Below are positions 59,448 to 64,000 of a stretch of DNA of 64,000 bases, piece by piece. Source of the DNA: Arthrobotrys musiformis (lineage: Eukaryota > Ascomycota > Orbiliomycetes > Orbiliales > Orbiliaceae). The position numbers and the translations under genes are program-made. The stretch is from assembly GCA_036971715.1 (NCBI GenBank), contig JAVHJL010000001.1:4712001-4776000 (forward strand). Reading direction: 5' to 3'. The notes beneath the pieces were generated by a model. The model was not told the origin of the DNA, searched no databases, and saw only the letters and a list, made by a program, of their open reading frames with translations. Position 1 is the first letter of the stretch; every line of letters begins with the position of its first letter.

Positions 59448-60837
59448 CTAAGCGGCCATTACCATCTTTTCAACATTATTGTGCATTTTCTGTTCAATTT
59501 CATCTTGTGCCTGAAGATTCCCGAATTCTTTAGCTTCACGATTTGACGTCCTCCATATCCGTCTCCTCAACCGATCGAGGGACGAGAGAGTGGTATAGGC
59601 GTACCTGTTTAGCCATTTTTTCGATGCCAGTCTTTGCACCGAGGGCCCAGACACGAAATTCGATCATTTTCGAAGCAATACCTTTGCTGACCGCCACATC
59701 TTCGCCATTTGAGTCGATACTAGTATACTCGGAACCAACATTTCGAACCCTTCGGCGATCGCAACACCTGGCATAATATGCTCACGGGATAATTGACCCC
59801 ATATATGCCACTTCTTTGATAACAGTAAAGTAAGCCTGAATCTCTATTGCTCCACGTAACAATGATATTCGGGTGGAATCATCAGGAGAGTAATGCTCGT
59901 TGGTGTTTTCGCAACTCCCGCCAGCGGAGATAGTAACTTTCTCCATTAAAGGCTTTACTGCAATGCAATTTCGACAGCTAAATCGATAACGGTCACGAGT
60001 GCAAAAAAGAACTTTACCAATTTTTCGACTTGTGCCTTCACTTTAAAATAGACTAAGGTCCCGGCTTAGAAGCATTAAGTCTAGCCCGGGCCCTTTCCAT
60101 TATGGTTTGGCCTGCTCCCCGTCAACCCCCTCCCTATGATATGCCTTGGCTGGCGTCATGAAATTTGCAGGTGTACGAAAGCCATCGGTCAAATTGCTTT
60201 TTGGTGGCAGTCGGCAGCGGCTTTCTCCAGCTTGTTCATCCTAGAAGCTAGAGATTCCCCCGCGTCCGACGGGTTATTAAGGCAACGTATAACCCCCGAC
60301 GATGCTAGAGAAATGGGCACTAGTTTGATGGAATTTCAGCCCGTGTAAAGGGATTCTACGAGTTATTCGTCGAGCCTAAAGCTACAGGAACGACTGGAGA
60401 TAAATTCGAAACAATACTTACGGTGTCAGATATACTGAATGCTGTATTATTGACCCTCCTGATTCCCGTTTCAGCTTCAAGGAAAGCATGTCGGCCGAGA
60501 TTACTACAGGCCGCAAAGCCCGCCGGTAAGCTTTCTGGACTAGTTCCCAATATCGTGTTAGCTCTCCGTTGATCTTCCTATCTCCGTTCCATTCTACAGA
60601 CGATGTTTTGGCTGACCTTGTCATTGTCTCTGGCGGGGAGCCCGAACGAGCTATTTCATATTGGAACGTTGGAACGGTGGTAGGTGAGCCTTCAACAAAA
60701 CAGCCATCAAAACAATCAATGACCTCTGGAGTAGCCATTAACAATTGCTCCCAGCGGTAATGAAAAAGAACAGTAGACTTGACTGCCTTTGTTACCTCCT
60801 GAACCATCATCTCTTGATCTTTCTCTTGGGTGCTCAT
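59448..60837 (-). pseudogene. Decayed multi-exon gene of unknown family
   Basis: Several protein-like segments follow one another on the minus strand but in different frames. First is an ATG at 60837 opening 139 codons (MSTQEKDQEM...), with a GTAAGT donor near 60420. Next is a Lys/Ala/Asp-rich segment near 60190-60250 (MNKLEKAAADCHQKAI) ending in a stop. A 54-codon frame from ATG 59946 (MEKVTISAGG...) then breaks at a TGA (59782-59784) and continues one frame over as EHIMPGVAIAEGFEML. Further pieces in other frames follow, including SKMIEFRVWALGAKTG, down to a TAG at 59448. The frameshifts and stops indicate a decayed gene; a complex intron pattern cannot be fully excluded. Family unknown. 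Confidence 0.5.
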
Positions 60838-61167
60838 TTCTGCGAACAATTTATCAGGGTGTGTGAAATAAATTCGTGCGGATCAGAACAAGTTTTTAAA
60901 AAAGCTGTAGCAAAGGTATACGGTAGCGGAGCGAGTATGTGCTTGCTTAATTAGAAATATTGGGGAACATGAACTTATTGAAGAACTGAATCTCGGCATG
61001 TTTGCCCTCGATCGAGCCGGCCCCTACTAGAAATCCAATCAAACTATTATAATAGCTCCAAAGCTCGCATTAATACCGAAATGCTGATTGATTAGTACAT
61101 TAACTTTGGGGATCTGTCCATCTGAGGTGGTACCGTTTACGACGAGCTCTGTTCAGCTGCCCGCACT
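60838..61167. other. Leader-like region upstream of the decayed gene
   Basis: On the minus strand an ATG at 60970 begins MFPNI and then stops after seven codons; it resembles the MFPSI start of the 613-aa protein. Otherwise nothing is supportable. Confidence 0.35.
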
Positions 61168-61468
61168 TCTATTTCCAATATGAAAAGCTAATGTGGAATT
61201 TAAACCCGAAACTCTCGTCGAGGAACTTTAAATATGGAGAAAAATCCGTAACGAGAAGCTGCTCGTTGGGAATAGTGGGCTTCAATCTCTTAATAGCAGC
61301 GGCTATAACTCGAGTCTATGATAACGACTCCGTCGACAGACGGGTCAAGGGTGCGGCTGACCGGAAAACCCGGCTTTTTGTTCTCAACATAAACCCGTAT
61401 TTTATAAATATTATGTTGGAAAATATAAATCATATGCACGTAACCGGCGGGGCAGTTTGGGCGGACCA
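61168..61468 (-). repeat. Diverged second copy of the 613-aa gene promoter region
   Basis: Aligns with 57139-57430, best at the two ends (61168-61200 and 61386-61462). See the entry for 57139-57430. Confidence 0.55.
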
Positions 61469-64000
61469 TGGTATATGATTCTGTTAACCTGCTGTCCGAA
61501 CTTCGCGGAGACTATGTGGACCCTATAGTAGTCTGGGGGTATCAGCAATATTGTGGAATTATAGTTTGGCGAAATTCCAAAAGTGTGGTTAACAAGATTT
61601 GATATGTATAAGTTGATATTGATTTATATGTAAACCCAGTTTTTATTTAATTACTAAGAAATTCTCTTATTCGAAACCGACTATTTGTAAATGACTTTTT
61701 TTTTATTTTGGCCCGCAATATGCCTAACCAGATCGGATAATTGTATTATAGTAGGTCAGGAACTTCTGCGTTGAGGATGCTGTAATTATAATATAATGGC
61801 ACAAAGCTACGCCGCCCGCCTCGAGCGCAAGGAACCGAAGCCACGTTATTATATATATCCTTTCGTACTAACGTGGTGCATATGGTCTGGTGACGCACAT
61901 GGCGCCGGTAGATCATCGTGCATCTTAACCTGGTTGCCTCGTACGTTTGAAGCGTTAATTATATATAAACACGTGGGCCAGCCATAATAAACCATAAGCG
62001 GTCCTCCGCTACATAATTCAAACGACGCTAGCATGCAGCACTTCCACCGGCAGCTGGCCACGACGACGGCTACGAACGAGACTCCCATTTCCTTCCCAGA
62101 GGATATCCGTATTGTGCTCTCCTTACTACCATCAAGGGATTCGGGAGCGTTCTACCAAACTTCCACCCTGGTGGTCTGGGTACGAGACAACCAAACTTCA
62201 TATTTCAGCCAAAACCCCAATCGTGGTGTACGTCCCAAGTACTGCAGTTCGGAAGAAATCAAGAATCGGTATCTCGAAGACCCAAAGCGCCCCGCTCTCG
62301 GCTTCGGTCGGCCATGCACCACCATCAGCGTTCCATGAGCGGCATTTGATCATAAAAATAACCGGTTCATACGATGGCCAGACCCCTCACGGCAAGATTG
62401 GATCGAAGACCGACTCCGAGTCCATCTGATGGACGAGGATATTGCTCTTACCGACAACTATCCTCACTCATCCAACATTTAACTTGTAACAACAAGCCCC
62501 TGTGGCGCGGTTTATTGAAACCCAACTCCCTTGTTTTATTATTAGCAGATACTTCAGTCAGTTGGAATGTATGTTGGAATTTGAATATTCGCTATTTACA
62601 ACTTTATTTACAAACACTAACTCAAATCTATTTTTGAAGAAGTATATTTACGTTTCAACCTATATTTCAACCGAGTTGTTGGTTTATTTACTAGTTTGGG
62701 CTGGTATAAACTTGGTACTAGCCTATTAGCCGGCCTTCCTCTTGGGCGGAAGTATATATCTCGAAATTTGTGGAGATGCTTAGCCCCGAGCCTGTTTCCA
62801 GATTTGAAGACTAGATCAAGATGCAACACGCTACGATGCTTAGGACTAGCTGGTTTGTTCTTTGGTTGGGAATTATGTACGCTGTCTAGGTGAAATTTCC
62901 TTGTCTCGAATCTAGACCCGAACTTTCCCAAAAATTACGAAAATAGGTAGGTTATGAAATAAAACAAGCTGTCGAATACGATGTGCTCGCTACGTAAAAC
63001 ATTTAGTTAATCACAGTGGCTTCAATTTATCCTTCCTGCCGGCCTCCACATGCACAAGCTTCCTGTCCTCTAGTGCTTCCAACACTTCGACTACCCAGTG
63101 CAGCTCTGACAATCCTTCCGGACGATCGATTTAACCTTTTGGTCCCTGTTCACAGCATATTGATTTTACCGCGATATGCACCACAAAATATTTAGAAAAT
63201 TTTTACCACCACCCCTAGCTCTCAAAGATTTAGTGGGCGGCTCAACGCTAGCAGCGACCTGCACCACTTCGCCCTCATCACTTGACACACTGCTCAGCTA
63301 ACCTTTGCATACCAAGGAAGCGGGATTATTCTTCTTACATAATTTCACAAAGTAGTACATGTTCAAGTTTACGACCCGAAGTTGCAGGATCATAATGCTC
63401 CCCCGTTCCGAATACGAACCCCTCCGCGACACTCCCCGTTGCGTACCTATCGATCCATCCGTAGTGATTAATAGTGCCGAGTTGTCTCTGAACGGGCGGC
63501 TGTTGTAGTAGACACGATAAAGGCTTGTTGACATATGTCCAAGATGTGGGCAGAAGGCACAGAGCGTGTGGGGCGATAGTGGAAGCCGGCCGTATCTGGT
63601 TTTCGACAACAACTCAGAAGCCGCTTCTAGTGTTTTTATCGAAAAATTATCTTTCTCTCGACAATAGAACGGAGAGAAGGCTCATATCGCCACGGGTTCC
63701 ATCGCATACCCCGCCCCCCCTGTGCGCCGTTAGGAGTGTCGTATGCCTGGCAGCCTCGAAGCTTTCCGATTGGCCGTCTATATACATTTTGTCATTGACA
63801 ATATGAATCTCGGCTGCACGGCGAAAATACTAGCGTCGACCGGCTTGCCCGTATAAACATATATGCGTGGCACAGAGGTCTGACGACGGGTTGAATGTAC
63901 CTCCATTTTTCTGCCTGATCTGATGATCTAAACCCTAGGTTCGGTATCGTAACTCGGTACTGATATCGACGAACTGACATGGACTCTTGCCATTGTAATA
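61469..64000. other. Gene-poor right end of the window
   Basis: An ATG frame of 101 codons (62033-62338) and several shorter ones exist but lack domains, promoter context or introns. A+T content fluctuates. Nothing is supportable. Confidence 0.4.

Overview
The window reads as nuclear DNA of a filamentous ascomycete (Pezizomycotina). The evidence is short spliceosomal introns (about 50-150 nt) with GT/AG ends and CTAAC/CTAAT-type branch sites, fungal-type gene families (a GRG-1/CCG-1 glucose-repressible protein, an NB-ARC-TPR NLR, a small cysteine-rich secreted protein), and a large A+T-rich block whose transposons carry the C-to-T/G-to-A decay expected from repeat-induced point mutation (RIP). 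The species cannot be fixed from the sequence. No tRNA, rRNA or CRISPR array was recognised.

Layout. 1-8325: no gene I can support; decayed or intergenic DNA with a three-copy ~85-bp degenerate repeat (2271-2794), a ~97-bp inverted repeat (3774-3870), an 18-C run (5435-5452) and long polypurine tracts (6241-6610). 8326-9777 (-): four-exon TPT/SLC35E-type nucleotide-sugar or triose-phosphate transporter. 13651-16850 (-): six-exon NB-ARC-TPR NLR (STAND protein) with a short unrecognised N-terminal region. 20160-20483 (+): GRG-1/CCG-1-like stress and starvation protein. 21217-22166 (+): inositol monophosphatase family enzyme. 23870-24016 (+): small secreted cysteine-rich protein whose first ATG lies inside its apparent signal peptide. 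About 26560-55125: A+T-rich RIP-mutated island. 55130-56971 (-): single-exon 613-aa protein of unknown family. 57000-64000: gene-poor, with a decayed minus-strand gene (about 59448-60837) and a second diverged copy of the 613-aa gene's promoter region.

The island is a nest of at least four copies of one chromodomain Ty3/gypsy (chromovirus-like) LTR retrotransposon. Element 1 (-, from 27633) is interrupted by the complete element 2 (-, 32744-39147, target duplication GTTTC) and then by element A (+, 39694-46201). Element B (+, 47853-54360, target duplication ATTAC) sits inside a second copy of a long-terminal-inverted-repeat DNA transposon; the first copy of that transposon brackets elements 1, 2 and A. 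Elements A and B are each 6508 bp with paired 616-bp LTRs; element 2 has paired 564-bp LTRs that lack one internal sub-repeat. All pol reading frames are broken.

The housekeeping-type genes (transporter, GRG-1, phosphatase) have C/G-rich third positions. The NLR, the small secreted protein, the 613-aa gene and the decayed right-hand gene look like accessory genes beside a RIP-mutated island. The least ordinary observations are the NLR N-terminus with its homogenised TPR array, the start-codon state of the secreted peptide, the duplicated promoter of the 613-aa gene, and the sharp loss of RIP over the outer ~70-110 bp of every retroelement.
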